DNA of 57,483 nt from Candidatus Omnitrophota bacterium (GTDB taxonomy: Bacteria; Omnitrophota; Gorgyraeia; Duberdicusellales; 4484-171). Shown piece by piece: positions 42,875 through 51,646 of this stretch (within the stretch, counting starts at the first letter, position 1; the number at the start of each line of letters is the position of its first letter). Made by a program: the position numbers and the translations under genes. The notes beneath the pieces are model-generated. The model was not told the origin of the DNA and searched no databases. It worked only from the letters and a program-made list of their open reading frames with translations. Location: NCBI GenBank assembly GCA_024542985.1, contig JAMXCX010000004.1:1-57483 (forward strand), in the 5' to 3' direction.

Positions 42875-43483
42875 CTATTTTTTCTTATCCGGCTTGCTAG
42901 ATGCTATTACTTCATCTACTATGCCGTATTTTGCTGCCTCATCTGCACTCATAAAATAATCTCTATCTGTATCCTCTCTAATTTTATCAATAGACTGAGA
43001 AGTATTCTGGGATAAGATTTCAATGACTTTTTCCCTCAGGCGTAAAATTTCTTTGGTCTGACGGGAAATATCCTCAGCAGTACCCTGAACTCCTCCCCAG
43101 GGTTGATGAATCATTATCCGGGAATTTGGTAAAGAGTAACGTTTACCTTTTGCGCCGGCGCAAAGCAATACTGCCCCCATAGAAGCAGCTTGACCTACAC
43201 AATACGTTGCCACATCACAGTTAACAAACTTCATAGTATCATAAATAGCCATCCCGGCTGTAATTGCCCCGCCCGGGGAATTAATATATATACTGATATC
43301 TTTATGTATATCATCCATCTGCAAAAACAACATCTGGGCGATGACCACATTGGCAACCGCATCAGTAATCGGTGCACCGATAAAAATTATTCTATCTTTA
43401 AGAAGCCGGGAATAGATATCGTAAGCACGCTCAACTCTTCCGGTCAGCTCAATGACCATTGGAACATATACCTGATTTCTCAT
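42875..43483 (-). CDS. clpP: ATP-dependent Clp protease proteolytic subunit
   Basis: Serine protease subunit, 202 aa. The catalytic Ser is in [11 protein letters not shown], the His in [10 protein letters not shown], and the Asp in [11 protein letters not shown]. It follows the trigger factor gene (about 80-bp gap), the common tig-clpP order, but clpX does not follow; a class V aminotransferase does. A GGAGG ribosome binding site is present. Confidence 0.97.
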   Translation of the reverse strand: MRNQVYVPMVIELTGRVERAYDIYSRLLKDRIIFIGAPITDAVANVVIAQMLFLQMDDIHKDISIYINSPGGAITAGMAIYDTMKFVNCDVATYCVGQAASMGAVLLCAGAKGKRYSLPNSRIMIHQPWGGVQGTAEDISRQTKEILRLREKVIEILSQNTSQSIDKIREDTDRDYFMSADEAAKYGIVDEVIASSKPDKKK

Positions 43484-43564
43484 TCTATTCCTCCTTTTTG
43501 TTAAGATAAAAGCTTACGTCCGGAGCAAAAGCTCTCTAGGCATTTGATTCCAAACTTTAAACAA

Positions 43565-44452
43565 TTATTTATACTCTGCTTGGCTTAAAATAAAACCCGA
43601 AATAACCTCAGCCAGATTATTATCAATGGTAATATTCTCTTTCTTGGCAATAGCCTCAAAGATATAAAACAACTTTACCTCATTCTCTGCTAAAGGCTTC
43701 AACTTGCTATCTAAGTCAGGCTTATATTTATCTATATCTTCTTGGCTAGCGCCTTTAACGCGTAAATTGTAAATTTCTCTGTTAACTAAGTCTTTATGAT
43801 AGCGTTCGATTTCGCTCTTAGGTAAATCTGTCTTGTGATTTTTTAGAAGATATTCTCTAATCTGGCTGTCTATATTATGTCTTCTCTCTTTCAATTTCTC
43901 TCCGAATAATTGTGCTTTTATGGCTTCCTTTAGAGAACCGGTATCCGGGTATGATGCCCATTTAGCCAACTCTTCATCGCCTAGGTCATTTTTGAAAATC
44001 TTTTTTATACCTTCTTTTAAATTAGTTAATATTTTCTCTATGTCTACTTCTTTTACCTCGATTTTAATATCCTTAATTTTTAGCCCTTTATAAGAATTTT
44101 CTTTAATTTCTATTTGGGGCTTGGTTTCAAAATCTGCAGAAAACGATAATAAATCAGCTGAGCATTTAACATCATAAATCCGCGGAAGGCTAGCTGGTAA
44201 AATATTATTATCCTCAATGGCTTTGCTGTAAAATAAAGATACAGACTCTTTTAAAAATTCTTCCTTCAAAAACTTACCATGATATTTCTCTAGTACCTCT
44301 AAGGGGGCGCTCCCGGGTCTAAATCCGGGCACTTTTAAATTTTTAGCATTTTGGCGATAAACTTCCTTTTTCTTATTTAAAAATTCTTCACCTTTGACTT
44401 CAATTTTAATAGTTCTTTTTAGCTTATCTAGTTTCTTTACCTCAGTCTTCAT
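43565..44452 (-). CDS. tig: Trigger factor lacking the PPIase domain
   Basis: Ribosome-associated chaperone, only 295 aa compared with about 430 usually. The N-terminal ribosome-binding domain is recognisable (LDKLKRTIKIEVKGEEF; signature NLKVPGFRPGSAP...Y, with S in place of the usual Lys). After VEVKEVDIEKILTNLKEG the sequence passes directly into the C-terminal helical domain (LGDEELAKWASYPDTGSLKEAI), so the central FKBP-type peptidyl-prolyl isomerase domain is missing. The frame is intact, so this is a domain loss rather than a frameshift. It lies upstream of clpP. Confidence 0.88.
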   Translation of the reverse strand: MKTEVKKLDKLKRTIKIEVKGEEFLNKKKEVYRQNAKNLKVPGFRPGSAPLEVLEKYHGKFLKEEFLKESVSLFYSKAIEDNNILPASLPRIYDVKCSADLLSFSADFETKPQIEIKENSYKGLKIKDIKIEVKEVDIEKILTNLKEGIKKIFKNDLGDEELAKWASYPDTGSLKEAIKAQLFGEKLKERRHNIDSQIREYLLKNHKTDLPKSEIERYHKDLVNREIYNLRVKGASQEDIDKYKPDLDSKLKPLAENEVKLFYIFEAIAKKENITIDNNLAEVISGFILSQAEYK

Positions 44453-44536
44453 ATTGCAACTTTCCTCTTCTCAATAGTTACTACTAATAAATAAAATAAT
44501 ATTACTCAAACCAGCCCTCACCCTAAACCTTAATCT

Positions 44537-45259
44537 TTACATTCTAAAATCCTGACCCAAGTAAACTCTTCTTGTCTCCTCATGGTTTATTAAATCATCC
44601 GCGGTTCCGGAAACCAATATCTTTCCCTCGGAAATCAAATAAGCTCGGTCAGTTATCGAAAGTGTTTCCCGCACATTATGGTCAGTCACAAGAATTCCCA
44701 TACCCTTGTTCTTAAGATCTTTTATTATCTCTTTCGCCTCACCCACAACTATCGGGTCAATTCCTGAGAAAGGCTCATCTAGAAGAAGAAAAGAAGGTTT
44801 AGTTACCAGAGCCCGCGTAATCTCAAGACGCCTGGTTTCGCCGCCGCTTAAAGTATAGGCTTTGTTTTTCCTTAAATGCGCGATATTTAATTCACAGAGA
44901 AGCTCATCCAGGCGCTTTAATCTCTCTAGCCGAGCTAAAGGCAGAGTTTCCAAAATTGCCATGATATTTTCCTCTACGGTAAGTTTCCTAAATACCGAAG
45001 GTTCCTGGGAAAGATACCCTATGCCAAATTTTGCTCTCATATGAATAGGCATATTGGTAATTTCCCGGTTATCAAATAATATGCTTCCCTCGTCAGGGGC
45101 AATAATGCCTACAACCATGTAAAAAGTAGTAGTTTTACCTGCTCCGTTGGGACCAAGCAAACCTACGATTTCACCCCTCTTAACGGATAAAGACACCCCT
45201 TTTACAACGGTCTTTGTTCCGTAGGATTTGGTCAAATTATTTACCTGCAAGAGCCGCAT
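44537..45259 (-). CDS. lptB: LPS export ABC transporter ATP-binding protein LptB
   Basis: ATPase of the LptBFG extractor that moves LPS from the inner membrane. It is 240 aa with Walker A GLLGPNGAGKTTT, Q-loop YLSQEPSVFRKLTVEEN, ABC signature TLSGGETRR, Walker B FLLLDEPFSGIDP and H-switch TDHNVRE. These sequences match LptB specifically. It follows the LptC/LptA-like gene in the KDO/LPS operon. Confidence 0.95.
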   Translation of the reverse strand: MRLLQVNNLTKSYGTKTVVKGVSLSVKRGEIVGLLGPNGAGKTTTFYMVVGIIAPDEGSILFDNREITNMPIHMRAKFGIGYLSQEPSVFRKLTVEENIMAILETLPLARLERLKRLDELLCELNIAHLRKNKAYTLSGGETRRLEITRALVTKPSFLLLDEPFSGIDPIVVGEAKEIIKDLKNKGMGILVTDHNVRETLSITDRAYLISEGKILVSGTADDLINHEETRRVYLGQDFRM

Positions 45260-45334
45260 TTTATTAGCTTTTAAGTTCGTTTTTAATATTTTACTGCTGT
45301 TAAAACTTTAAGTTATATCTGTCAATTTATAAAT

Positions 45335-46141
45335 CTATTCTAAATCAGTCTCATCCTCCTGGGAAAAATAAAGCAGTCTGGGCCTACCTTCTAAAATAAT
45401 CTTTCCCTCATCGCCAAGATATGTTGCCTTTTGCGAAAAAATGACATTACCTTCTCTTATTATCTTAACATTACCCTCTGAAACCATTTTTTTCATTTCC
45501 TTGGTTTCAACATCCATATACAAGGTCAATTTATCTGAAAATATTTTACCCTCTTTACCCATAGCCTCTACATTATCGTTAAAAACCGCTATGCCTTTGT
45601 TATACTCGACTTCCAGGGGGCCACTGCAGGTAATTGTAGTAAGGCTGTTATCTTCTTTATTAGGTAAGGTTACTTCGACATTTTTTTGAAAATCAGCTTT
45701 TTTAAATTCTGTATCAGCCAATAATCCTTCAGCTTTTATTTCCATGGAATCATTGCTAACCTTTACCAAGTCATCAGTCATCATTTTGTTCTCATCTCTT
45801 TGCCAATTCAAATAATCGGTGGATAACTTTAAGCCTTCCTTATTCGTAACCACAACATCGTCTTTAAGGTGAACGTTCATATTTTTCGTGTTCATTTTTG
45901 CTTTCCTTGAGACGATATCAATTGTATCATCTTCTGCGTAATATTTAGCATGCATATAGTCAATATCGACATGTTCCTCGTATATAACAGCCTCTTCTCC
46001 CTTTACCTCCCAGGCTCGGGCACCATCTTCCTTGAAGTTAGAAAGGTAAAAACCCTTTATTCTCTGCTGTGAATAAGCCTGAATATTTAGGGATAAGACT
46101 GAAAAAAGAAGGATGCTTATGGCTAAGTTTCTAAAAAACAT
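45335..46141 (-). CDS. LptC/LptA-like periplasmic LPS transport protein
   Basis: Secreted beta-jellyroll (OstA-like) protein of 268 aa with a signal peptide (MFFRNLAISILLFSVLSLNIQAYS). The N-terminal half resembles LptC (WEVKGEEAVIYEEHVDI), and the C-terminal half carries LptA/OstA repeats (VEAMGKEGKIFSDKLTLYMD, EGNVKIIREGNVIFSQKATY). One protein may thus serve both bridge functions. It lies between kdsC and lptB. The DNA just upstream has TTGACT-16-TATAGT, but it ends only 3 bp before the ATG, so its role as promoter is unclear. Confidence 0.8.
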   Translation of the reverse strand: MFFRNLAISILLFSVLSLNIQAYSQQRIKGFYLSNFKEDGARAWEVKGEEAVIYEEHVDIDYMHAKYYAEDDTIDIVSRKAKMNTKNMNVHLKDDVVVTNKEGLKLSTDYLNWQRDENKMMTDDLVKVSNDSMEIKAEGLLADTEFKKADFQKNVEVTLPNKEDNSLTTITCSGPLEVEYNKGIAVFNDNVEAMGKEGKIFSDKLTLYMDVETKEMKKMVSEGNVKIIREGNVIFSQKATYLGDEGKIILEGRPRLLYFSQEDETDLE

Positions 46142-46225
46142 AATACTATATCAAATTAGGTTCTAAAGTCAACCTGAAATCAAGTGTTTACTATAATATT
46201 AATAATGTTCAACAAAAAAGCAATC

Positions 46226-46768
46226 TCAATGATGTGGATTCTTTAAAATACTGTATATTTTTTTCTCTAAATTCTGGGCTTTAATAATCAAATCCACCAC
46301 TTCTCTTACCGCGCCTTCTCCGCCCTTTTTCTTCGTAACATATCTCGCAGCCTTTCTAACTACTAGAGACGCATCTGCAACTGCGATACCTAAGCCAACC
46401 CGCTCTATCAGGCGCCAATCGATTAAATCGTCTCCGACGAAGCATATCTGTTCCGTTGTAACTTTGTATTTCTTTTTAATACCTCCTAAGGCGTTTTCTT
46501 TGGGAAGGAATCCTCCAATTACCTCAGCCACTTTCATATCAGCAGCTCTCCTTTTAAGCACCTCGGAATTTCTAGCAGAAAGAAAAATTGTCTTTATTCC
46601 TACCCGGCCTAAAAGAAATATACCCAGGCCGTCCTTAACATTAAATATTTTTAACTCTCTGCCTTGCGAATCATAAATAATCTCACCCCTAGTGAGCACT
46701 CCATCCACATCGAGGATGAGCAATTTTACTCTACGAAATAACTCCTTAATATTTTTGCTCTTCTTCAT
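46226..46768 (-). CDS. kdsC: 3-deoxy-D-manno-octulosonate 8-phosphate phosphatase KdsC
   Basis: HAD phosphatase, 180 aa, that releases KDO from KDO-8-phosphate. Motif I LILDVDGVLTRG, motif II FLSARNS, the Lys in GFLPKENAL and motif IV FVGDDLIDW are in order, with no cap domain, as in KdsC tetramers. It is in the kdsB-kdsA-kdsD-kdsC order of the LPS operon. Confidence 0.95.
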   Translation of the reverse strand: MKKSKNIKELFRRVKLLILDVDGVLTRGEIIYDSQGRELKIFNVKDGLGIFLLGRVGIKTIFLSARNSEVLKRRAADMKVAEVIGGFLPKENALGGIKKKYKVTTEQICFVGDDLIDWRLIERVGLGIAVADASLVVRKAARYVTKKKGGEGAVREVVDLIIKAQNLEKKIYSILKNPHH

Positions 46769-46781
46769 CTTTATCTATGGG

Positions 46782-47759
46782 CTAGATAATTCCGGCAGCA
46801 ATCAAATCTTGAATGTCAAGCATACCCACAAGATGACAATCTCCATCTATAACCGGTACTTCATCAATCTTTTTTTTCTCTAAAATCTTCATAGCCTCTG
46901 AAGCTAAATCATCATCTTTTACAATTGTGGGATTTTTGGTCATTACCTCCCCAACCTTCTTCTTTAAAAGCTGTGGGTAACGTTCCAGATTACGCCTTAA
47001 ATCTCCATCAGTAAATATGCCCACCAATTTACCCTCTTTATTAACAATAGAAGCCGCTCCGGCGTGATGAGAAGTAATCTTAACTAAAACGTCCTTTAGG
47101 AAAGTGTCGGTATCGACTACGGGATTGAAACGCTTACGCCTCATAATATCGTTAACTTTAAGAAGCTTCCTCCCTAAAGAACCGCGAGGATGAAAAAAAG
47201 CAAAATCCTTGGCTTTAAATCCTTTAATTTTTTGCAAAACTACTGATATAGCATCGCATATTGCCAGCATTGCTGTGGTAGATGTAGTTGGCGCAAGACC
47301 TAAGGCGCAAGCCTCTTTATCAACTTTAACTTTGACCACGCTGTCGGCATAACGGCCAAGGCTGGATTTTGTATTTCCGGTAATAGCAATGATTTTTGCT
47401 CCTATTTTTTTGATAAACGGGATTAGATTTTTTATCTCATCAGTCTCGCCGCTATAAGAAAGTACTACCACTACATCATTTTCTTTTACGCTTCCTAAAT
47501 CACCATGAACAGCCTCTGCTGCATGCAGCCAAAAGCTGGAAGAACCGGTAGAAGAAAGCGTTGCTGAAAATTTCTGCCCGATAATTCCGGCCTTGCCCAT
47601 ACCCGTAACTACTATTCTCCCCTTAGAATGAGAAATTATATCTATCGTCTTGACAAAATCCCGGTTTAAATTATTCTTAAGGTTATCTATACCTCTTCTC
47701 TCAGTCTCTAAGACTTTCTTTGCCCAGCCTATAATATCTTTGGATTTAACTTTTCGCAT
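46782..47759 (-). CDS. kdsD: Arabinose-5-phosphate isomerase KdsD
   Basis: Forms D-arabinose 5-phosphate from ribulose 5-phosphate, the entry to KDO synthesis. It is 325 aa with an N-terminal SIS domain (VVTGMGKAGIIGQKFSATL, HAAEAVHGDLGSV, LSYSGETDE) and two C-terminal CBS domains (VNKEGKLVGIFTDGDLRR; VIDGDCHLVGMLDIQDL). Its start overlaps kdsA by 14 bp. Confidence 0.95.
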   Translation of the reverse strand: MRKVKSKDIIGWAKKVLETERRGIDNLKNNLNRDFVKTIDIISHSKGRIVVTGMGKAGIIGQKFSATLSSTGSSSFWLHAAEAVHGDLGSVKENDVVVVLSYSGETDEIKNLIPFIKKIGAKIIAITGNTKSSLGRYADSVVKVKVDKEACALGLAPTTSTTAMLAICDAISVVLQKIKGFKAKDFAFFHPRGSLGRKLLKVNDIMRRKRFNPVVDTDTFLKDVLVKITSHHAGAASIVNKEGKLVGIFTDGDLRRNLERYPQLLKKKVGEVMTKNPTIVKDDDLASEAMKILEKKKIDEVPVIDGDCHLVGMLDIQDLIAAGII

Positions 47760-48549
47760 AAAGCGCTCTTCGTACCTTTACAACTTCATCCAGTAAACCC
47801 TTCAGCTTAGCAAGAGGATAAGAAGTGTACTTATCGCTCAAAGCTCGTTCTGGTTTGGGATGAACTTCCATAAAAAGCCCGTCCACGCCGCAAGCTATTG
47901 CCGCTAAAGCTAAAGGCTTAACAAATTCTCTATCTCCGCCGGAAATTCCTCCCCTGGCTGACGGCTGCTGCAGGGAATGAGTCACATCAAAGATAACCGG
48001 ATAACCGAATTTCTTCATAACCAAAAAAGAGCGGAAATCAACTACTAGATTATTATACCCGAAACAACTGCCTCTTTCAGTAAGGAAAATTTTTTTATTA
48101 CCCATAGATTCTATTTTCTCAATTATATATTTAACATCAGAAGGGGAAATAAATTGCCCCTTTTTTATATTCACTACTCTTTTCGTTTTAGCAGCAGCAA
48201 GAATCAAATCTGTTTGACGGCACAAAAAAGCAGGTATCTGAATTATATCCAGAACGTCTTTTAGGTATTTTATTTGTTCAAGGCAATGCACATCGCTCAA
48301 AATTGGAACTTTAAACTTTTTTTTAACTTCCGAAAGTATCTCCAGGCCTTTTTTTAGCCCTGGCCCCCGGGGAGATTTTATTGATGTGCGGTTTGCCTTA
48401 TCAAAACTAGCCTTAAAGATAAACTGAACAGGATAATGTGAAGTTAAATCTTTTAAATAAGCCGCAATGCTTAAAGTCTCCTTTTTACTCTCTATCACGC
48501 AGGGACCGGCAATAAAAGTTAACTTATGTTTATCGTCTATTTTGCTCAT
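47746..48549 (-). CDS. kdsA: 3-deoxy-8-phosphooctulonate synthase KdsA
   Basis: Condenses arabinose 5-phosphate with phosphoenolpyruvate. It is 267 aa. Motifs: FIAGPCVIESK, FKASFDKANRTS, SDVHCLEQ, IQIPAFLCRQTDL, ERGSCFGYNNLVVD and FDVTHSLQQP, with FMEVHPKPERALSD. The Cys in IAGPC and the ERGSCFGYNN form resemble metal-dependent or mixed KdsA types. It lies 8 bp after kdsB. Confidence 0.96.
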   Translation of the reverse strand: MSKIDDKHKLTFIAGPCVIESKKETLSIAAYLKDLTSHYPVQFIFKASFDKANRTSIKSPRGPGLKKGLEILSEVKKKFKVPILSDVHCLEQIKYLKDVLDIIQIPAFLCRQTDLILAAAKTKRVVNIKKGQFISPSDVKYIIEKIESMGNKKIFLTERGSCFGYNNLVVDFRSFLVMKKFGYPVIFDVTHSLQQPSARGGISGGDREFVKPLALAAIACGVDGLFMEVHPKPERALSDKYTSYPLAKLKGLLDEVVKVRRALYAKS

Positions 48550-48557
48550 GGGATATC

Positions 48558-49415
48558 CTATTTAGGATTTTTTAATTTTTCACCCAAGATATTTTCTACC
48601 CGCTTAAGGTCTTCGGCGGTATCCACACCCAAAGAATCAAATTGGGTTTCAATAACCTTTATCTTATAGCCAGACTCAATAGCCCTGAGCTGCTCTAGTT
48701 TTTCTGCTTGTTCTAAATAAGAACGGGGTGAATTCTTAAAAGTATATAAAAAATCCTTTGTGTAAGCATAGACCCCTAAGTGCTTGTAATAAATTGCCTC
48801 TTTAGAGTCTGATTTTAAAATTTCCCTATTATCAGCCTCTCTAACTTCCGAAGAGCAACAAGCTGGCGGCAGTTTAGCCGCAGATACATTATTAACTTCC
48901 GATGTATTGTGATTGCGAAAAAAGGGGAGTGGAAACCTAGAAAAATACACCGCATAATTTGATTTATCGCAAATAACTTTGACTACGTTCGGGTTGGCTA
49001 TTTCTTCCTTGTCCTCAATCCTTTTTTTAGCTGTGGCCATAATTAAATTAGGATTCGACAGCATCTCCTGGGCCAAGTTATTAATTACTGAAGGGTGAAG
49101 AAGAGGTTCATCAGCCTGAATGTTTATAACTATATTTACATCTATATCTCTTACGGCCTCAGCAATTCTATCTGTTCCTGAAGAATGATCGACTGAAGTC
49201 ATAACAACTTCTGCTCCAAAATCCTTCGCTTCTTTTTCTAATTCAAGGTGGTCACAAGCGATAATAAGTTTATCTAAAATTCCGGCTGACGATGCATTCT
49301 CCCAGCTCCACTGCAATAAAGTCTTGCCGCAGAGAGAACGCAACAATTTAAAAGGAAGCCTCTTTGAAGCATAACGCGCCGGTATCACCCCGATTACATT
49401 AAGATTTGTCATCAT
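48558..49415 (-). CDS. kdsB: CMP-KDO synthetase KdsB (with internal insert)
   Basis: Activates KDO with CTP. It is about 285 aa, longer than the usual 250. Motifs: GVIPARYASKRLPFK, NIQADEPL, YFSRFPLPF and a C-terminal LEQLRAIESGYKI. Between FFR and YYKHLGVYAY there is a low-complexity segment of about 35 residues (SAAKLPPACCSSEVREAD) encoded by DNA with 10-bp direct repeats and a small hairpin. The start is ambiguous between tandem ATGs at 49415 and 49412, both overlapping the kinase gene. Confidence 0.93.
   Translation of the reverse strand: MMTNLNVIGVIPARYASKRLPFKLLRSLCGKTLLQWSWENASSAGILDKLIIACDHLELEKEAKDFGAEVVMTSVDHSSGTDRIAEAVRDIDVNIVINIQADEPLLHPSVINNLAQEMLSNPNLIMATAKKRIEDKEEIANPNVVKVICDKSNYAVYFSRFPLPFFRNHNTSEVNNVSAAKLPPACCSSEVREADNREILKSDSKEAIYYKHLGVYAYTKDFLYTFKNSPRSYLEQAEKLEQLRAIESGYKIKVIETQFDSLGVDTAEDLKRVENILGEKLKNPK
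48842..48902. repeat. Insert-like segment within kdsB flanked by 10-bp direct repeats
   Basis: TAACTTCCGA occurs at 48842-48851 and 48893-48902. Between them is a small hairpin with GCGGC/GCCGC arms (48866-48881). The segment encodes the extra hydrophilic residues in KdsB, so it looks like a small in-frame insertion with a target duplication. Confidence 0.45.
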
Positions 49416-50388
49416 CAATTATTTTGAAAAGTTCCTTTTTGTCTACAGTAGCTGCTCCTAATTTGCTTACCACAATTCCGGCAGCGAAATTAGCAATTAT
49501 AGCTGCCTCTTGGAAACCAGCTCCACTCTTTAAAGCCAGGGTAAATGTAGAAATAACCGTATCTCCGGCCCCGGTTACATCAAAAACTTCCAAGGCTTTT
49601 GTTGGCAGATGATAATAATCTTTATCCGAAAACAACATCATTCCGTTTTCCCCCAAGGTCAGCAGTAAAGCTTTAGGGTTCAGTTTCTTCATGATTATTT
49701 TACCCAAAAACGGTATTTGATTTTTATTACGTATTTTTGTATTTGCTGCTGTTTGAGCTTCTTTCAAATTAGGTGTGAGGGCGGTTACGTTTTCGTAATA
49801 ATCAAAATGATCTTCCTTGGGATCGACGGTAATTATTTTATTTTTCTTACGGCATAAATTAACCAAGTCCTCTACTAAAGTTGGATTTATTACACCTTTT
49901 CCGTAATCCTCAATAATAACTGCATCGAACTTATTGATATTATTCTTGATTTTATTAAAAACTAACTTATTTATTCTCTCGGAAAGAAACTCTACTGATT
50001 CCCAATCAACTCTAACCACCTGCTGGTGGCTGGCTATTATCCTTGTTTTTATTGTAGTCGGCCGTTGGATATCTAAAACCACTAAATTGGTATTTATGCC
50101 ACTTTCCCCCATAAGGGAAAATAGGAGCTTGCCAAAATGATCCCGGCCTATCACTCCGCATAAACTAACTTTCGCGCCCAAAGAACGAAGATTCAGCCCA
50201 ACATTAGCCGCACCTCCACAGACAAAATTTTCCCTGTTTGCCCAGACCACAGGCACCGGGGCTTCAGGAGATATCCTCTCTACCCTGCCGAAAATATGGT
50301 GATCTAGAACCAAATCCCCCACTACTAGGATATTCTTGTTTTTAAAACGGGAAATTATATTTTTTAGCTTCTTTTTGTTTATCTTCAT
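49399..50388 (-). CDS. D-glycero-beta-D-manno-heptose-7-phosphate kinase (HldE kinase domain)
   Basis: PfkB-type sugar kinase of 329 aa, equivalent to RfaE domain I. It has GDLVLDHHIFGRVERISPEAPVPV (family-specific, shown by its parts: GDLVLDHH, RISPEAPVPV), the substrate loop GGAANVGLNL and the catalytic DVTGAGDTV. The nucleotidyltransferase domain II is absent, so adenylylation needs another protein. It is the first gene of the kds-lpt operon. Confidence 0.93.
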   Translation of the reverse strand: MKINKKKLKNIISRFKNKNILVVGDLVLDHHIFGRVERISPEAPVPVVWANRENFVCGGAANVGLNLRSLGAKVSLCGVIGRDHFGKLLFSLMGESGINTNLVVLDIQRPTTIKTRIIASHQQVVRVDWESVEFLSERINKLVFNKIKNNINKFDAVIIEDYGKGVINPTLVEDLVNLCRKKNKIITVDPKEDHFDYYENVTALTPNLKEAQTAANTKIRNKNQIPFLGKIIMKKLNPKALLLTLGENGMMLFSDKDYYHLPTKALEVFDVTGAGDTVISTFTLALKSGAGFQEAAIIANFAAGIVVSKLGAATVDKKELFKIIDDDKS

Positions 50389-50424
50389 AGCTCAATATCT
50401 GTCAGTGGGCAAAACAGCCAAGTA

Positions 50425-50455
50425 ATTATACCATTGTAATAAAAAAAATCTACAA
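50425..50455 (-). promoter_or_regulatory. Candidate promoter of the heptose/KDO/lpt operon
   Basis: A perfect TATAAT (50430-50425, minus strand) lies about 37 bp before the kinase ATG. A TTGTAG hexamer 19 bp further upstream is the best -35 candidate but is weak and over-spaced. Confidence 0.4.
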
Positions 50456-50498
50456 TAAAAAACAAAACCTTAAAAATATGGGCAGTATATAAGTTCTA

Positions 50499-51629
50499 TT
50501 ACAAAAAAGACTTAGAAACTGTATCACAAAATAAAAACCCCTTTTTAGTCAAACAAACTCCCCTGGTTACTTTTCTCAGCTTCTTAAGCCTAAGCAGGCC
50601 CGGCTGAATGAGCGAATTCAAGTTTTTAGCTTCTAATTTCATAAAATCAACACCAGTATGGTTCTTAAACCATTTAAAATCTATTCCCTGTTTAGTCCTT
50701 ATCTTCAAGGCAGCGGTTTCTTTTGCTTTTCTTTCTGTTGAGAGCTCTTCGCTCGAGGCAACTGTATTTTGGGCTTGGCTCGTCAAGGTTATATACCTAC
50801 GAACATCAAGACAGTTTTGCGCTCTTATGCCTCCTAGATATGAAACAGCTGAGGGGCCTAATCCTAAATAGGGTTCATTATCCCAATAATTAAGGTTGTG
50901 CCGGCATTGAAAACCGGTTTTAGAAAAACTTGAAACTTCATATTGGCTGAATCCCGCCTTAGCTAAATAGTTCCGATTGTATTTATACATTTGAGCAAGC
51001 TCGTCTTCGGCTAAAGGTACTATTTCCTTTTTGCTCTGCTTTTGAAAAAGGATTGTGTTTTCTTCATAACTTAAACAATAAACAGATATATGGCTGATAG
51101 GAAGCTTAACTGCCTCCTTTAGCTCTTCTTTCCAGCTGTTTAGGCTTTCTCCCCAGACGCCAAAAATAAAATCAATGCTTATGTTATCAAAGCCTTTTCT
51201 TTCTGCCTTTAGCACTGCTCGAATAGCTTCAATCGCAGAATGAATCCGGCCTAATTTCTTAAGCTTATCATCACATAAAGACTGCACTCCGATACTTATT
51301 CGGTTAACTCCCCAATTAGCAAACAGTTTTAACTTACTCGTATCCAGACTCTCAGGATTGGCCTCAACCGTAAACTCACATCCTGGTCTGCGCTTTTTAT
51401 CTAATACCCGCAGTAACTTCTCCCAAAGCTTTACACTTAAAATGCTGGGAGTACCGCCTCCAATATAAATAGTTCTAAAGTCTAAACCCAAACTGCTTAT
51501 TTGCGCACAAAGAACATTCACATAATCAGAAACAGTGCTTAGGTCTAAAGACACACTGTAAAAATCGCAGTAAAGGCACTTCTTTCTACAAAAAGGAATA
51601 TGGATATACAAAGATTCGGCCATTTTCAT
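50499..51629 (-). CDS. hemW: HemW-like radical SAM protein (coproporphyrinogen oxidase-like)
   Basis: Radical SAM protein of about 376 aa. The cluster motif is IHIPFCRKKCLYCDFYS (CxxxCxxC), followed by IYIGGGTPS, GVQSLCDDKLKKLGR and CRHNLNYWDNEPYLGLGPSA. HemW proteins are heme chaperones; coproporphyrinogen dehydrogenase HemN is less likely given the short N-terminus. The usual GPSAHS reads GPSAVS. The start is set at the ATG 51629, which sits 6 nt after a TATAAT; ATGs at 51644 and 51623 are alternatives. Confidence 0.85.
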   Translation of the reverse strand: MKMAESLYIHIPFCRKKCLYCDFYSVSLDLSTVSDYVNVLCAQISSLGLDFRTIYIGGGTPSILSVKLWEKLLRVLDKKRRPGCEFTVEANPESLDTSKLKLFANWGVNRISIGVQSLCDDKLKKLGRIHSAIEAIRAVLKAERKGFDNISIDFIFGVWGESLNSWKEELKEAVKLPISHISVYCLSYEENTILFQKQSKKEIVPLAEDELAQMYKYNRNYLAKAGFSQYEVSSFSKTGFQCRHNLNYWDNEPYLGLGPSAVSYLGGIRAQNCLDVRRYITLTSQAQNTVASSEELSTERKAKETAALKIRTKQGIDFKWFKNHTGVDFMKLEAKNLNSLIQPGLLRLKKLRKVTRGVCLTKKGFLFCDTVSKSFL

Positions 51630-51630
51630 G

Positions 51631-51642
51631 GTATAATTATAC
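51631..51642. promoter_or_regulatory. Palindromic divergent -10 element
   Basis: GTATAATTATAC is a perfect palindrome that gives TATAAT on both strands. It lies 6 nt before the minus-strand ATG of the hemW-like gene and 9 nt before the plus-strand ATG of the radical SAM gene. No good -35 is visible on either side. Confidence 0.5.
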
Positions 51643-51646
51643 AACC

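Noticed and set aside
46144-46172. TTGACT-16-TATAGT promoter for the LptC/A-like gene
   Set aside because: The -10 ends 3 bp before the ATG, so transcription would start inside the coding region; the gene is probably transcribed from the operon promoter.
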